Below are positions 42,869-52,969 of a stretch of DNA of 64,000 nt, piece after piece. The stretch is from Lacibacter sp. H375. GTDB taxonomy: Bacteria; Bacteroidota; Bacteroidia; Chitinophagales; Chitinophagaceae. The translations under genes were made by a program, and so were the position numbers. How positions within the stretch are numbered: position 1 is the first letter of the stretch; each line of letters begins with the position of its first letter. The notes under the pieces are model-generated. The model worked only from the letters and a program-made list of their open reading frames with translations, was not told the DNA's origin and made no database searches. The stretch spans positions 3,844,001 to 3,908,000 of the forward strand of contig NZ_JBBKTT010000001.1 in the NCBI RefSeq assembly GCF_037892425.1, read 5' to 3'.

Positions 42869-44554
42869 ATGAAAAAAATAATTTGCTTAAAATATTTAGT
42901 GGGTTTGCTTATTGCTGTTGCAGCATTTTCAGGATGTAAAAAAGCGTTCCTGGAAAAACCACCACTGAGCTCCATTACGGATGCCAACTTTTATAAAACC
43001 GATGAACAGGTATTGGCCGGTACAGCTTTGCTTTACAGTACTGTATGGTTTGACTATAATGACAAAGCGATGTACAACCTTGGTGATTTCAGAGGAGGTA
43101 CTGCATTTTCAGCATGGAACGATAGAGGGAATGTATTATTTAACACAACAGGAGATAACGGCGAGAACGGTGCATCATGGCGTGCTTTCTTCAACGTCGT
43201 TGGTCAGTCGAATCTTTTCCTATACAATATCAATCGGTATGGCGGACCCAATGTTTCTGCAACTGTAAGAAAAACAGCTATTGCAGAAGCAAGATTTATG
43301 CGTGCACTAGCTTACCGTTTTCTCGTGATGAACTGGGGCCCTGTTCCGATTATTGAAAACAACTTCGATAAATTGTTTGATACATCTATCAGCAGAAATA
43401 CAGTGCCAAGTGTATGGCGTTTCATTACAAGGGAAATGCGTGCAGCAGCAGAAGATTTACCAGTAACAGCAACGCAGGAAGGAAGACTTACAAAATGGTC
43501 TGCCGAAGGAATGCTTGCCCGTTTTTATCTTACAAGAGCAGGAGTTGAAGCAACAGGCGGCACAAGAAATCAACAGTTTTTAGATAGTGCCAAATACTAT
43601 GCATCAAGAGTGATCAATAACAGCGGAAAGAAATTGCTTTCGAATTACTATGATCTGTTTAAACATCCTTATGATAATAATGCGGAAGGTCTATTTGAAC
43701 TGCAATGGGTTTTTGCAGGCGCAAATGTTTGGGGTATTTCTAATAGTATGCCTGAATATCTTGCTTACAGTCCTGATATTGCATTTGGCGGATGGGGTGG
43801 AGATAAAAGTGCTACGTGGTGGCTTATAAAGCAATACGACGGCATTTCAGAACAACCTGATGGTACTTTAAAAGGCCGCACATTGGATACCCGTTTACAC
43901 GCAACATTTATGCTTCCGGGTGCTTACTATCCTGAGATCACTAAAGTTTCCGACAAAACAAAACTGATCTATCCATTTACAGGTACAGATCAAAACTTCC
44001 TGGCTGTAAAAAAATATATTATTGGCTCTCCGGTTGATTTGGCCGGTATTGCATCTCAGCAACGTTATCCGAATAATACGTATATGATGCGGTTGGCAGA
44101 AATGTATTTGATCTATGCTGAAGCAACCATTGGTAATAGTTCTTCAACCAGTGATGCAACTGCGGTTGAATACTTTAATAAGGTTCATACAAGAGCAGGC
44201 TTACCTGCCTATGTAGTAGGAGGAGTAAACGGAAGCGGGCCACTTACACTTGATGCAATTTTTTCTGAACGCTTTAAAGAGTTTGCAATGGAAGGAATGG
44301 CATGGTACGATCTTGTAACACTCCATTATTATAATCCTGCTAAAGCATTCGCTATTTTGAATTCGCAGGACAGGGGCTTGTTCTTCACAAGACCAGATCA
44401 AATGCCGAATCCAACACAATGGACGTTTACAAAAACATCCTGGTTTTCGGAACGAATGATTTCTGCTAATGAGGGTAATTTCCGTTTACCCATTCCAAAT
44501 TCTGAAATCGGCAATGCGCCAAATCTTCAGAAGCCACCAGTAGATTATCCATAA
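42869..44554 (+). CDS. SusD/RagB-type lipoprotein (mannan locus)
   Basis: About 561 residues from the ATG at 42869; a GTG 24 bases upstream lies within the SusC end and is unlikely. Lipobox FSGCK (lipidated Cys). SusD hallmarks: KAFLEKPPLSSITDANFYKT, TAIAEARFMRALAYRFLVMNWGPVPI (in parts TAIAEARFMRAL and NWGPVPI), and a C-terminal MRLAEMYLIYAEA. It caps the SusC pore and binds the incoming glycan at the cell surface. It lies 10 bases after SusC. Substrate is inferred as beta-mannan or glucomannan fragments from the neighbours. Confidence 0.95.
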   Translation: MKKIICLKYLVGLLIAVAAFSGCKKAFLEKPPLSSITDANFYKTDEQVLAGTALLYSTVWFDYNDKAMYNLGDFRGGTAFSAWNDRGNVLFNTTGDNGENGASWRAFFNVVGQSNLFLYNINRYGGPNVSATVRKTAIAEARFMRALAYRFLVMNWGPVPIIENNFDKLFDTSISRNTVPSVWRFITREMRAAAEDLPVTATQEGRLTKWSAEGMLARFYLTRAGVEATGGTRNQQFLDSAKYYASRVINNSGKKLLSNYYDLFKHPYDNNAEGLFELQWVFAGANVWGISNSMPEYLAYSPDIAFGGWGGDKSATWWLIKQYDGISEQPDGTLKGRTLDTRLHATFMLPGAYYPEITKVSDKTKLIYPFTGTDQNFLAVKKYIIGSPVDLAGIASQQRYPNNTYMMRLAEMYLIYAEATIGNSSSTSDATAVEYFNKVHTRAGLPAYVVGGVNGSGPLTLDAIFSERFKEFAMEGMAWYDLVTLHYYNPAKAFAILNSQDRGLFFTRPDQMPNPTQWTFTKTSWFSERMISANEGNFRLPIPNSEIGNAPNLQKPPVDYP

Positions 44555-44593
44555 TTGCAGCTAACAAGATTGCTAAATAAAAAAGATATTAAA

Positions 44594-45733
44594 ATGAAAC
44601 ATTTAAATAAGAACATACTCTTTTTTCTGATAGCCATTGCTTTTGCCGGAATGTTTTATTCCTGCACAAAAGAAAAAACCGGCGAGCCGAAAGTAAAGTA
44701 TGTGCGAATAACAAGCCCCGAATCGTCCGACTCGCTATTAGTTGGTGCAGGCCAGGGAAGGCTGATCGCTATCATTGGCGAAAACTTAGGTGGTGCTGTT
44801 GAAATCTGGTTTAACGATCAGCAGGCAAGGCTCACGCCAACATATATTACAAACACAACAATATTGGTATCAGTACCAAATCCAATTCCAAAACAGATCA
44901 CGAATAAACTGAAAATTATTTTCAATGATGGCTTTATTCTGTATCATGATTTTGAAGTGCAGATCAGTAAACCAACTGTAAGCAGCATGGTTAGCGAGTT
45001 TGTAAACACCGGGAGCGTTGCAACAATTAAAGGCGACTTTTTTTATACACCATTAACAGTAACATTTGCTGGTGGCGTTACAGGAACACTGGTATCTGTT
45101 ACAGATCAGCTTATACAGGTTGAAGTTCCTGCAGGAGCACAACCAGGACAGATAACCGTTAAAACAAATTTTGGTGAAACCAAATCAGACTTTTGGTTTA
45201 GAGACAGCAGAGGTCATTTTATTGACAGTGATCCTTATGAAGGTTGGTGGAATGCAAGTTATGTTATTAGTAATCCAGGTCCGGGCGATCCTCCATCAAT
45301 CAGCGGTAATTACATTCGGTTTAAAAAACAAATCGGTTCATGGAGCTGGAATGAATTAGCCGGAGGCCCGGCTTCAGCAATGCCTGTTCATAGCAAGAAT
45401 ATTCCTGATGCTGCTATTTTAAAACCCGAAGATTATTATTTGAAGTTTGAAGTAAACACCATCAAACCTTATAACGGAAATGTTGTAAAAATTAATGTTG
45501 CGCTGAGTGCAGAAGATAACAACGGCTACAAATGGATTCCACCTTATGATACAAAAGGTCAATGGCATACGGTGGTTATTCCATTAACAGAAGTATTTGC
45601 GCAGTATACACCAAAGCCAGTAGTTAATCCGGCAGGCTATTGGTCCCGGATACTTATGGGGCATGGTGAAGGAAGCCTGGATGCAGATATTGCATTTGAT
45701 AACTTCAGGGTAGTACCAAAAGTTATTAAATAA
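44594..45733 (+). CDS. Surface glycan-binding lipoprotein with IPT/TIG domains (SGBP-B-like)
   Basis: About 379 residues from the ATG at 44594; an upstream TTG precedes the signal. Lipobox FYSCT. Two IPT/TIG immunoglobulin-like domains (about residues 30-120 and 122-205) are followed by a beta-rich C-terminal binding domain (about 210-379; DSDPYEGWWNAS, GSWSWNEL). This matches the SGBP-B layout with a C-terminal glycan-binding domain. Surface proteins of this type help capture polysaccharide for the SusCD complex. It is 39 bases after SusD. Aromatic residues in the C-terminal domain (Trp-rich) would stack against sugars. Confidence 0.82.
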   Translation: MKHLNKNILFFLIAIAFAGMFYSCTKEKTGEPKVKYVRITSPESSDSLLVGAGQGRLIAIIGENLGGAVEIWFNDQQARLTPTYITNTTILVSVPNPIPKQITNKLKIIFNDGFILYHDFEVQISKPTVSSMVSEFVNTGSVATIKGDFFYTPLTVTFAGGVTGTLVSVTDQLIQVEVPAGAQPGQITVKTNFGETKSDFWFRDSRGHFIDSDPYEGWWNASYVISNPGPGDPPSISGNYIRFKKQIGSWSWNELAGGPASAMPVHSKNIPDAAILKPEDYYLKFEVNTIKPYNGNVVKINVALSAEDNNGYKWIPPYDTKGQWHTVVIPLTEVFAQYTPKPVVNPAGYWSRILMGHGEGSLDADIAFDNFRVVPKVIK

Positions 45734-45762
45734 ACATTACCTAATACCTACAACTCAAAACG

Positions 45763-47310
45763 ATGAATAAACTATTTAATTTACGGATGCTTTCATTTGT
45801 TTGCTTTGTTGCATTCATTGGCATTGCAACGTCCTGCAAAAAAAATGACGCAAAGTCGGGTAATGTGGAACTGCTGAGTTTTGGACCAACAGGTGCAAAG
45901 CATGGTGATACCTTACTTTTTATCGGTAAAAATCTTACTAAAGTAACTGCTATTCAGTTTACAGGCGATGCCGCAAAAATAGATCAGAAAAGTTTTGTAT
46001 CGCAATCCGAAGAAGTGATCAAGCTGAAAGTTCCTACATCTGCAGAAAAGGGTTTTGTTACATTGAAAACACCAGAAGGTGATATTGTTTCGAAAACAAT
46101 TTTTAATCTGAATGTATTAACCAGCGTAACTACTATTACGGCCCAGGCCCGACCCGGAGAGAATATTACCATTACAGGTAATTATCTCAACTGGGTAACA
46201 AGGATCACGTTTGCACGGGACAAACTGGTTACAAACTTTGTAAGTAAATCAATCAATCAGATTGTGGTAACAGTACCTGCTGATGCTGAAACAGGACCTT
46301 TGATTCTTTCTTATGGAGGAACTGATTCAGCCGAAGTGCAAACAGCAGATACGTTGAAAGTTACTTTGCCTGTTACAACAGGCTTTGGTCCAAACCCAAT
46401 CAAACATCAAACAAACCTTACAATAACAGGAACAAACCTTGACCTTGCTAAGAAAATAATATTTGCAGGAGTTACAACACCCGTTACAACTTTTGTAAGT
46501 CAGTCTGCCACGCAGATTGTAGTGAAAGTACCTGCCGGAACACAAACTGGAAAAGTAACATTGGTTGCGGCCTCTGGCGTTACTTCTGTATCAACAATGG
46601 ATCTGCAGGTAGTGTTACCAGCAATTACAAATATTGGCCCCAATCCAATACTTCCCTTAGATAATCTCACTATCACCGGAACAAATCTTGATCTGGTTAC
46701 AGGTGTTTCCTTTACAGGAATTGTTAACCCGGTTACAACTTTTGTAAGCCAGTCGGCTACGCAACTTGTAGTAAAAGTTCCCGATGGTACATTAAAAGGA
46801 AAAATAACATTGTCTGTTTTAAATTCTTCATTAACTGTTGTATCAAGCCAGGTGCTGGATTTAATTGGCGGTCTTCCTCCATTGGCTGATTTTCCATACC
46901 CGATTTATACGGATGCATTGCAAAATGGATATCAGAATTGGTCGTGGGCTGCGAACGATTTCAATAGTACAGCAATTGTTCGTCAGGGTACAACATCAAT
47001 TAAAGCCACGTATGGTGCTGGTGGCTATGAAGGAATTACTTTTCATGCAGGTGCTCCAACTGCAACTGCAGGATATACAAAATTTGAATTCTCTGTGTTT
47101 GGCGAAGCTGGTACAGGAGGTAAAACATTGAATGTTGTTGTAAATGGAAATTGGGGCTCTCCGGCAACAGTTACAGTTTTAGCGGGAGAGTGGTCAACGT
47201 TTAGTATAAATCTTTCTGCAATTGGTGCTACAACAACGTTGAGTGAAGTTGTTCTTCAATCTGCGGGGTGGAGTGGAGTAATTCATATTGATCACGTTGG
47301 ATTGAGATAA
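45763..47310 (+). CDS. Surface lipoprotein with four IPT/TIG repeats and a binding domain
   Basis: 515 residues. Lipobox ATSCK. Four tandem IPT/TIG domains cover about residues 30-375, followed by a ~130-residue beta-sandwich with NGYQNWSWAANDF and ending IHIDHVGLR, likely carbohydrate-binding. Repeats 3 and 4 are strongly alike with an 83-residue period (NLTITGTNLDL and VTTFVSQSAT in both). They act as a stalk to hold the tip domain off the surface. It resembles SGBP-B proteins but is longer than its neighbour. It is followed by a hairpin that may separate this capture block from the enzymes. Confidence 0.8.
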   Translation: MNKLFNLRMLSFVCFVAFIGIATSCKKNDAKSGNVELLSFGPTGAKHGDTLLFIGKNLTKVTAIQFTGDAAKIDQKSFVSQSEEVIKLKVPTSAEKGFVTLKTPEGDIVSKTIFNLNVLTSVTTITAQARPGENITITGNYLNWVTRITFARDKLVTNFVSKSINQIVVTVPADAETGPLILSYGGTDSAEVQTADTLKVTLPVTTGFGPNPIKHQTNLTITGTNLDLAKKIIFAGVTTPVTTFVSQSATQIVVKVPAGTQTGKVTLVAASGVTSVSTMDLQVVLPAITNIGPNPILPLDNLTITGTNLDLVTGVSFTGIVNPVTTFVSQSATQLVVKVPDGTLKGKITLSVLNSSLTVVSSQVLDLIGGLPPLADFPYPIYTDALQNGYQNWSWAANDFNSTAIVRQGTTSIKATYGAGGYEGITFHAGAPTATAGYTKFEFSVFGEAGTGGKTLNVVVNGNWGSPATVTVLAGEWSTFSINLSAIGATTTLSEVVLQSAGWSGVIHIDHVGLR

Positions 47311-47343
47311 GAACAATATCAATAAAATGACGCATAAATAATT

Positions 47344-47383
47344 ATCCACTTCCCGAAGTAGAAATAAAGGAAGTGGATGTTTT
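47344..47383 (+). terminator. Intra-locus terminator or attenuator hairpin
   Basis: ATCCACTTCC (47344-47353) pairs perfectly with GGAAGTGGAT (47369-47378), with a 15-base loop followed by GTTTT. It lies between the surface-protein genes and the first GH26 gene and could give stepped expression. Confidence 0.6.
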
Positions 47384-47449
47384 ACCCTGCAACTACAGGT
47401 AACAGAAAATAAAAAATAATCAGTCTCCTAAAATAATAAGTGCATTGGA

Positions 47450-48592
47450 ATGAAGTACTGCCACCATAGCATTGTTTTTATTTCAGTTTTCTTTCTTATT
47501 AACTGCCAGGTAAAAGCGCAGCAGGATTTACCAACAGATAAAAAGGCAACAAAGGAAACAATAAACCTGTATAACAACTTGAAGAAATTAGCTTCAAAAG
47601 GTTTCATGTTCGGGCATCAAGATGATTTGGCTTATGGTGTTAACTGGAAGTATGTACCCAACAACAGCGATGTAAAAGATGCGGCAGGAGATTACCCTGC
47701 TGTGTATGGTTGGGAGATTGGCGGACTTGAATTGGATCAGAAAAAAAACCTTGATGATGTTCCGTTTGAAACCATGAAGCAATTGATTCTGCAAGGATAC
47801 GAACGGGGTGGAGTCATTAGCATCAGTTGGCATGCATACAGTCCACTTGGCAATAAACGTAATGCGTGGGATACAACACACGGTACTGTTGCAACGATAT
47901 TACCCGGCGCTGCAAATCATCAATTGTATAAATCATGGCTGGATAAAGTTTCAACTTTCCTTCATGCTCTCAAAGGAAAAAGAGGAGAGGCGATACCTGT
48001 ACTGTTTCGTCCATTTCACGAGCTAACAGGAAGTTGGTTCTGGTGGGGGCAACGGCAGTGCACACCCGACGAGTTCAAAGCTTTGTGGCGCTTCACATTT
48101 CAATATCTGCAAAATGAAAAAAAGATCAATAATTTATTATGGGTTTACAATACATCAGGTGATTTTTCAACAGCAGGTGAATATCTTGAGCGTTACCCTG
48201 GTGATGATGTGGTGGATTTGCTGAGTTTTGATACTTACCAGTATGGAGATAGTTCAAAATCAAATTCATTTGCCGAAAAAACAAATCAGCTCTTATCCAT
48301 TGTACAAACGATAGCAGACAAGAAAAATAAATTAACAGCGTTGGCCGAAACGGGCTACGAAGCTATTCCGCAAACAAACTGGTGGACAGATGTTTTGCTG
48401 AAAGCAATTGGCAACAATAAAATTTCCTATGTGCTGGTTTGGCGAAACCACGGCTATAACGAAGGCATGAAGAAGATGCATTACTATGCACCGTATAAAG
48501 GACAAACATCGTCAGCCGACTTTCAGAAATTTTATCAGCATGAAAAAACATTGTTTGAAAAAGACGCAGCAAAGGAAAATTTATACAAATAA
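47450..48592 (+). CDS. Beta-mannanase/mannobiohydrolase-type enzyme, GH26 (first copy)
   Basis: 380 residues with a signal peptide ending near VKAQ. The (beta/alpha)8 clan GH-A fold of GH26 carries the acid/base Glu191 (FRPFHE) and nucleophile Glu300 (LAETGYE); FMFGHQDD, SWHAYSP and WFWWGQ are characteristic. It cuts beta-1,4-mannan or mannooligosaccharides, probably delivering mannobiose for the downstream epimerase/phosphorylase pathway. A second GH26 lies 8 kb downstream. The stop overlaps a 30-codon frame (TAATG) that leads into the symporter. Confidence 0.92.
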   Translation: MKYCHHSIVFISVFFLINCQVKAQQDLPTDKKATKETINLYNNLKKLASKGFMFGHQDDLAYGVNWKYVPNNSDVKDAAGDYPAVYGWEIGGLELDQKKNLDDVPFETMKQLILQGYERGGVISISWHAYSPLGNKRNAWDTTHGTVATILPGAANHQLYKSWLDKVSTFLHALKGKRGEAIPVLFRPFHELTGSWFWWGQRQCTPDEFKALWRFTFQYLQNEKKINNLLWVYNTSGDFSTAGEYLERYPGDDVVDLLSFDTYQYGDSSKSNSFAEKTNQLLSIVQTIADKKNKLTALAETGYEAIPQTNWWTDVLLKAIGNNKISYVLVWRNHGYNEGMKKMHYYAPYKGQTSSADFQKFYQHEKTLFEKDAAKENLYK

Positions 48593-48684
48593 TGAAAAGT
48601 TTGGCAATCATAATCAATCGTTGGCGGGCTGATTCCTCAGTCTGCACTTTTAAACAACTATTTAAAGAAACGGAATTCCATTAG
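48592..48684 (+). CDS. Possible 30-residue small protein coupling GH26 to the symporter
   Basis: ATG at 48592 overlaps the GH26 stop (TAATG) and the TAG at 48682-48684 abuts the symporter ATG (TAGATG), so the frame exactly fills the gap. The peptide starts with a short hydrophobic run (LAIII) and is basic after that (NRWRAD). It matches no known family. It may be a real small protein, a translational coupler, or a coincidental frame. Confidence 0.35.
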   Translation: MKSLAIIINRWRADSSVCTFKQLFKETEFH

Positions 48685-50514
48685 ATGAAATTAAGTGTAA
48701 TTGATATCAGTATTATTATCCTGTACCTCGTAACAATGGTTTTGCTTGGATGGTTCTTACGCAAAAAAGCTAGACTGAACAAAGAGAGTTATCTCATGGG
48801 AGGAAAAAAACTTCCATGGTACATGTTAGGTATGAGTGATGCATCTGATATGTTCGACATCAGCGGTACTATGTGGATGGTGAGTTTATGTTTTGTGTAT
48901 GGTATTAAAAGCATCTGGATTCCCTGGCTCTGGCCCGTGTTCAACCAGGTGTTTAATATGATGTATTTATCCAAATGGTTGCGCCGTTCAAATGCAACAA
49001 CAGGAGCAGAGTGGCTGGCAACACGTTTTGGTCTTTCCGGAAAGGGTGTAAAAGGTTCGCACAGTATTGTTGTGGCTTTTGCATTGATCGGTTGTCTTGG
49101 TTTTTTAGCATATGGTTTTATCGGCCTTGGTAAGTTCATTGAAATATTTGTTCCGTGGGAAATCGTGAAAGATTATGTTCCCTTTGATGTTGCGCCACAA
49201 TATGTAGCACATGTATACGGAATTGTTTTTACACTCTTTGCAATGTTCTATTCCATACTTGGTGGCATGCATAGCATTGTGTTAGGTGATCTCATAAAAT
49301 ATGCGATCATGACGGTTGGTTGTATTGCCATTGCAGTTATTGCAATGATGCATCTTAACGGCAATACATTAAAACTGCCGGCTGGGTGGGATGACCCTTT
49401 CTTTGGCTGGAATCTCGGCCTTGATTGGACAGGAATTGTGAATGATGCTAATAAGAAAATTGCTGAAGATGGCTATGGTTTATTTGGCTTGTTCTTTATG
49501 ATGATGCTATTCAAAGGAGTATTTGCAGCAGCTGCCGGCCCTGCGCCTAACTATGACATGCAGAAAATACTTTCAACAAAATCACCAAAAGAAGCATCAA
49601 AGATGACAGGTTTTGTTTCCATTGTGTTGTTGCCGGTTCGTTATTCAATGGTTATTGGTTTAACTGTGTTAGGCTTGTTGTATTACGATCAATTGCAATT
49701 AAGTGACGGAAGAGGGGGTACTGATTTCGAACGCATTCTACCTGCAACTATTAATAATTTTTTACCGATCGGTATCCTGGGGTTAGTGCTTACCGGTTTA
49801 CTTGGCGCATTCATGGGAACTTTTTCCGGCACACTCAATGCTGCACAAGCTTATCTTATTAACGATGTGTATTTAAAATATGTAAACCCAACTGCATCCA
49901 CCAAAAAGATCATCAACATGAATTACCTCGCAGGTATTGTGGTGGTGACAATTGGTGTAGTGCTTGGCTTCTTTGCAAAAGATGTAAACAGCATTTTGCA
50001 GTGGATAGTATCAGGTTTATACGGCGGGTATATTGCTGCCAATGTTTTGAAATGGTATTGGTGGCGCTTTAATGCCAATGGATTTTACATAGGTATGTTA
50101 ACCGGTGTTGTCGGAGCAATGATATTCTCAAGATTGTTTAGTGGAATAGAGTTCTTATACTATTTCCCTGTCCTTTTCTTATTATCAGTTGCAGGTAGTT
50201 TCATTGGAACATACACCGCAGCTGCAACTGATATCGAAACACTCAAAACATTTTATCGCACAGTTCGCCCTTGGGGATTTTGGAAACCAATACAGGAACT
50301 GGTGCAAAAAGAAGATCCATCCTTTGAACCAAACCGACGCTTTAAGCTGGATATGTTCAATGTTGTATTGGGCATAATCGGTCAGTTATGTATGACTGTT
50401 TTACCAATGTACATTGTGCTTTCCATGCATTTACCGCTTATCATCACTATTATAATTATGCTTCTGATCATATTCATCCTGAAAAAAACATGGTGGAATA
50501 AACTGGAAGATTGA
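48685..50514 (+). CDS. Sodium:solute symporter (SSS family), probable mannobiose importer
   Basis: 609 residues with about 14 hydrophobic helices. Start follows the preceding small frame without a gap. SSS hallmarks are YLMGGKKLPWYMLGMSDASDMFD (in parts, YLMGGKKLPW and GMSDASDMFD), GAEWLATRFG, and GAFMGTFSGTLNAAQ. It carries the disaccharide into the cytoplasm with Na+, where the epimerase and GH130 act. It is only distantly like the arabinose symporter. The final cytoplasmic tail has an amphipathic segment and one more helix. Confidence 0.88.
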   Translation: MKLSVIDISIIILYLVTMVLLGWFLRKKARLNKESYLMGGKKLPWYMLGMSDASDMFDISGTMWMVSLCFVYGIKSIWIPWLWPVFNQVFNMMYLSKWLRRSNATTGAEWLATRFGLSGKGVKGSHSIVVAFALIGCLGFLAYGFIGLGKFIEIFVPWEIVKDYVPFDVAPQYVAHVYGIVFTLFAMFYSILGGMHSIVLGDLIKYAIMTVGCIAIAVIAMMHLNGNTLKLPAGWDDPFFGWNLGLDWTGIVNDANKKIAEDGYGLFGLFFMMMLFKGVFAAAAGPAPNYDMQKILSTKSPKEASKMTGFVSIVLLPVRYSMVIGLTVLGLLYYDQLQLSDGRGGTDFERILPATINNFLPIGILGLVLTGLLGAFMGTFSGTLNAAQAYLINDVYLKYVNPTASTKKIINMNYLAGIVVVTIGVVLGFFAKDVNSILQWIVSGLYGGYIAANVLKWYWWRFNANGFYIGMLTGVVGAMIFSRLFSGIEFLYYFPVLFLLSVAGSFIGTYTAAATDIETLKTFYRTVRPWGFWKPIQELVQKEDPSFEPNRRFKLDMFNVVLGIIGQLCMTVLPMYIVLSMHLPLIITIIIMLLIIFILKKTWWNKLED

Positions 50515-50531
50515 ACTTTTAATTATGTATT

Positions 50532-51740
50532 ATGTCTGAAAGATTTTACAACCGTCTCTCAAAGCTTGAAGAAGAATTGGAGCAATTGCTGAACAGGCAA
50601 AATCAACGGGAGGAAACAGGAAACGGCATCATTGACCGTTATAAGTATCCTGTATTAACAAATAAGCATACACCATTATTCTGGCGCTATGATTTGAATG
50701 AAGAAACGAATCCGCATCTCATGCTACGTTTTGGCATTAATGCGGTATTGAATGCCGGCGCTATTAAATGGAACAATAAATATCTTTTAGTTGCAAGAGT
50801 GGAAGCAGCAGATCGAAAATCATTTTTTGCAGTTGCTGAAAGTGCGAATGGTGTTGATCAGTTTCGTTTTTGGGATTATCCTGTAGTAATGCCAGAAACA
50901 GATGTGCCAGATACCAATATCTACGACATGCGTTTGATACAACATGAAGATGGTTGGATCTACGCATTGTTTTGCACCGAACGCCGGGACCCTGCTGCAT
51001 CTGAAGCCGATCAGTCTGCCGCTTTTGCTCAATGTGGAATTGCTAGAACAAAAGATTTGTTGCAATGGGAACGACTAAATGATCTTGTAACAAATTCTGC
51101 ACAACAACGCAATGTTGTATTGCATCCTGAATTTGTAGATGGTTGTTATGCGTTTTACACAAGACCGCAGGATAGTTTTATTGAAGCAGGAAAGGGTGGT
51201 GGTATTGGGTTTGGTTTAAGTAAGTCGATTGAGAAAGCTGTTGTTGAAAAAGAAGTTGTGATCGACAGGAAAATATATCACACTGTTTATGAACTAAAAA
51301 ATGGTTTAGGCCCTGCACCCATCAAAACAAAACATGGATGGCTTCACCTGGCACACGGCGTGCGTAATACGGCCGCAGGTCTTCGCTATGTATTGTATAT
51401 GTTTATGACAGATCTTCACGATGTGAAGAAAGTAACACATAAACCGGCCGGTTATTTTATGGCACCTGAAGGAGATGAACGTATCGGCGATGTGTCGAAT
51501 GTATTATTCAGTAACGGATGGATTGCGGATGACGACGGTAAAGTATTTATTTATTATGCATCATCTGATACACGTATGCATGTAGCCACCACAACGGTTG
51601 AGCGATTACTCGATTATGTGATGAATACGCCTGAAGATGGTTATCGTTCGGCAGAAACAGTAAAAACATTAGTGAATCTTATCGATAAGAATCAATCAGA
51701 GGTATTGGTTCGATCCGGTTATGCAAAAAAGAACTTGTAA
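50532..51740 (+). CDS. 4-O-beta-D-mannosyl-D-glucose phosphorylase, GH130
   Basis: 402 residues, normal for GH130_1. The N-terminal helix ([12 protein letters not shown]) precedes a five-bladed propeller with [20 protein letters not shown] (catalytic Asp), CTERRDP, and phosphate-binding motifs near HGVRNTAAG. It phosphorolyses mannosylglucose to mannose-1-phosphate and glucose (EC 2.4.1.281). No signal peptide, so cytoplasmic. It lies 17 bases after the symporter and its stop overlaps the start of the epimerase that makes its substrate, an arrangement known from the Bacteroidota mannan pathway. Confidence 0.93.
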   Translation: MSERFYNRLSKLEEELEQLLNRQNQREETGNGIIDRYKYPVLTNKHTPLFWRYDLNEETNPHLMLRFGINAVLNAGAIKWNNKYLLVARVEAADRKSFFAVAESANGVDQFRFWDYPVVMPETDVPDTNIYDMRLIQHEDGWIYALFCTERRDPAASEADQSAAFAQCGIARTKDLLQWERLNDLVTNSAQQRNVVLHPEFVDGCYAFYTRPQDSFIEAGKGGGIGFGLSKSIEKAVVEKEVVIDRKIYHTVYELKNGLGPAPIKTKHGWLHLAHGVRNTAAGLRYVLYMFMTDLHDVKKVTHKPAGYFMAPEGDERIGDVSNVLFSNGWIADDDGKVFIYYASSDTRMHVATTTVERLLDYVMNTPEDGYRSAETVKTLVNLIDKNQSEVLVRSGYAKKNL

Positions 51741-52966
51741 TGGAATTGATGAGCGAAACAGAAATTACAGCGCCGCTTAAACTACAGCAATACAAAACTG
51801 AATTACAGGAAGAGTTGTCTCGTGTGCTTGATTATTGGATGAAGCATACAGTTGACCATGAGCACGGAGGCTTTTATGGCAGCGTAAATAACAACAACGA
51901 ACCTGATACAACAGCAACAAAAGGTATTGTGATGATGAGTCGCATTTGCTGGAGTTTTTCAGCTGCTTATCGTTTCAATAATAAGCAAGAGTATTATGCA
52001 ATGGCAGAACGGGCCTTCAATTACATATTCCAGCATTTTATTGATCGGGAACATGGTGCAGTCTATTGGTCGGTTGATGCAAAAGGAAATATGCTTGATG
52101 GCAAAAAACAAATTTACGGTCTTGCTTTCTGTATCTATGGCCTCACGGAATTTTATAAAATATCCCGTAACCCAACCGCACTGAACACAGCTATTGATCT
52201 GTACAATTACATTGAAGAAAAAAGTTTTGACACAGCACAGAATGGATATGTCGAAGCATTTACAAGAGACTGGCAGGAAATAGCTGATCTGCGATTGAGT
52301 GCAAAGGACAATAACGAACGAAAGACAGCCAATACACATCTGCATATTGTTGAAGCTTATGCTAATCTTTATACCGTGTGGCCAAAAGAAAAATTAAAAG
52401 AACGGATTACCAACCTGCTTCAGTTATTTCAACAGCATTTCATCAGCAAAGAACATCATCATCTCAATTTGTTTTTTGATGATAGCTGGAATCTGCGATC
52501 AACCTTACAATCATACGGACATGACATTGAAGCAGCGTGGTTATTGCAGGATTGTGCATCCATTATTCAGCATTCAACGTTGCTGCATCAGCTAAGGCAG
52601 CTGTCTATACCTGTTACAAATGCCGCAGCAGAAGGTCTTGACAAAGATGGTGGCATGTGGTATGAGTACGAACCTTCAAACAATCAATTAATTGAAGAAA
52701 AACATTCATGGCCGCAGGCAGAAGCTATGATTGGCTTTTACAATGCATATCAACTTACGGGTGATCAACATTATCTCGAAAACTCATTACGAAGCTGGGA
52801 GTTCATTAAAACATATATCCGGGATGATGAAAAGGGAGAGTGGTTCTGGGGAGTTCACCAAGATCATTCGCCAATGAATAAAGAGAAAGCAGGTTTCTGG
52901 AAATGCCCTTATCACAGCAGCAGGGCCTTGCTTGAGCTTGTGCATCGCATCAACAATACGATCTGA
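51740..52966 (+). CDS. Cellobiose 2-epimerase (AGE family)
   Basis: 408 residues, the usual size of EC 5.1.3.11 enzymes. The (alpha/alpha)6 barrel carries the AGE/CE hallmarks: HEHGGFYGSV, HLHIVEAYANLY, SYGHDIEAAWLL (catalytic His), HSWPQAEAMIGF and KCPYHSSRA. It converts the reducing end of mannobiose to glucose, giving mannosylglucose for GH130. It is cytoplasmic. It overlaps the phosphorylase gene by one base (TAATG) and is three bases before the next gene. N-acylglucosamine epimerase activity is less likely given the locus. Confidence 0.93.
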   Translation: MELMSETEITAPLKLQQYKTELQEELSRVLDYWMKHTVDHEHGGFYGSVNNNNEPDTTATKGIVMMSRICWSFSAAYRFNNKQEYYAMAERAFNYIFQHFIDREHGAVYWSVDAKGNMLDGKKQIYGLAFCIYGLTEFYKISRNPTALNTAIDLYNYIEEKSFDTAQNGYVEAFTRDWQEIADLRLSAKDNNERKTANTHLHIVEAYANLYTVWPKEKLKERITNLLQLFQQHFISKEHHHLNLFFDDSWNLRSTLQSYGHDIEAAWLLQDCASIIQHSTLLHQLRQLSIPVTNAAAEGLDKDGGMWYEYEPSNNQLIEEKHSWPQAEAMIGFYNAYQLTGDQHYLENSLRSWEFIKTYIRDDEKGEWFWGVHQDHSPMNKEKAGFWKCPYHSSRALLELVHRINNTI

Positions 52967-52969
52967 TCA

